Virus record (IMG/VR): IMGVR_UViG_3300032267_000581 | Location: 1 to 30,141 of that record | Source of the DNA: a virus | Reading direction: 5' to 3' (one strand) | Length of the DNA stretch: 30,141 nucleotides | In this document: positions 29,997-30,141 of the stretch, piece by piece | How positions within the stretch are numbered: the first letter of the stretch is position 1 | How the letters are laid out: each line of letters starts with the position of its first letter | Notes under the pieces: model-generated | What the model was told of the DNA's origin: nothing | What the model saw: the letters and a program-made list of their open reading frames with translations, nothing else | Databases searched by the model: none | Program-made: the position numbers and the translations under genes

Positions 29997-30141
29997 AGAA
30001 TTAATTATTGCAGATATTACTGCAAAAGTAGAAGCAAAGTTAGCAAGTCAAAAAGTAGAGTTGGCAAGTATTAATGATTTAAAAAAAATTATTGAAAATG
30101 GAAAATCTATCTATAAAAGAGGAGTTCAATTTGTAGATAAA
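29983..30141 (+). CDS. 5' part of the gene that continues at position 1
   Basis: MKTTKELIIADITAKVEAK starts at ATG 29983 and stays open to the window end. From 30019 it is identical to bases 1-123, so the gene continues to the TAA at 330 (about 121 aa). It is described with the left part. Confidence 0.85.
   Translation, partial: MKTTKELIIADITAKVEAKLASQKVELASINDLKKIIENGKSIYKRGVQFVDK
30019..30141. repeat. Direct terminal repeat, right copy
   Basis: Identical to bases 1-123. It shows that the contig closes on itself with a unique length of 30018 bp. Confidence 0.95.

Noticed and set aside
1-30141. CRISPR array or tRNA genes
   Set aside because: No regularly spaced direct repeats and no cloverleaf with T-loop GTTCRA-type sequence were seen in the gene-free stretches.

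Overview
The window looks like the complete genome of a small tailed phage of a Bacteroidota host, most likely a Flavobacterium-like bacterium. The first 123 bases are repeated exactly as the last 123 bases, so the unit is a circular (or circularly permuted) molecule of 30018 bp, and one gene runs across the join. Several things point to Bacteroidota. The DNA is AT-rich (about one third GC by eye) and A-rich on the coding strand. Promoters have the Bacteroidota form TTG-N19-TAnnTTTG. Gene starts lack Shine-Dalgarno sequences. The structural proteins are of types seen in Flavobacterium phages. Every gene I accept is on the + strand, packed with ATGA and longer stop-start overlaps.

Layout, in the order of the window. 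1-3143: head genes following the prohead protease (which lies at the right end): small paralogous proteins, a tiny basic protein, a scaffold-like acidic protein, the major capsid protein and a tail-tube-like protein, with two terminators. 3237-7389: a beta-rich protein, a portal with a MuF-like C-terminal domain, a head-tail adaptor, a Cys-rich protein and a tail fibre with a DUF1566/lectin-like tip. 7400-10062: lysis cassette (membrane proteins, holin, M15 endolysin, predicted unimolecular spanin) and a metallophosphoesterase. 10063-10466: a 404-bp non-coding region with tandem terminators, palindromes and the early promoter.

10467-13909: early genes of unknown role, a DnaA domain IV-like protein, a structured RNA candidate, an HNH endonuclease, a replisome organizer and a DnaB/Twinkle-type helicase. 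13921-18092: DNA metabolism and recombination (C5-methyltransferase, NinG, a PD-(D/E)XK-like protein, an ERF annealing protein with a YqaJ/RecB-type exonuclease, a MazG-like protein, an SSB-like protein, a small HTH-like protein), closed by a strong terminator. 18231-21792: a sigma-factor-like protein, a ParB-methyltransferase fusion and the terminase subunits. 21789-29373: tail genes, including a tail-assembly-chaperone pair probably joined by a -1 frameshift, large baseplate-like proteins and the tape measure. 29412-30141: XkdF-like protease and the start of the gene that wraps to position 1.

How they fit together (inference): host-type promoters at about 10409, 11767 and 15738 serve the early and recombination genes. 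A weaker host-type promoter drives the phage sigma-like gene. I see no host-type promoters inside the structural half, so that half may depend on the phage sigma factor. There is no integrase or lysogeny repressor, no tail sheath and a long tape measure, which suggests a virulent siphovirus. The two most interesting points are (1) a T9 slippery run where two overlapping frames both look coding for about 270 bp, and (2) a short leader before the HNH gene whose two perfect or near-perfect helices interleave as a pseudoknot or a terminator switch.
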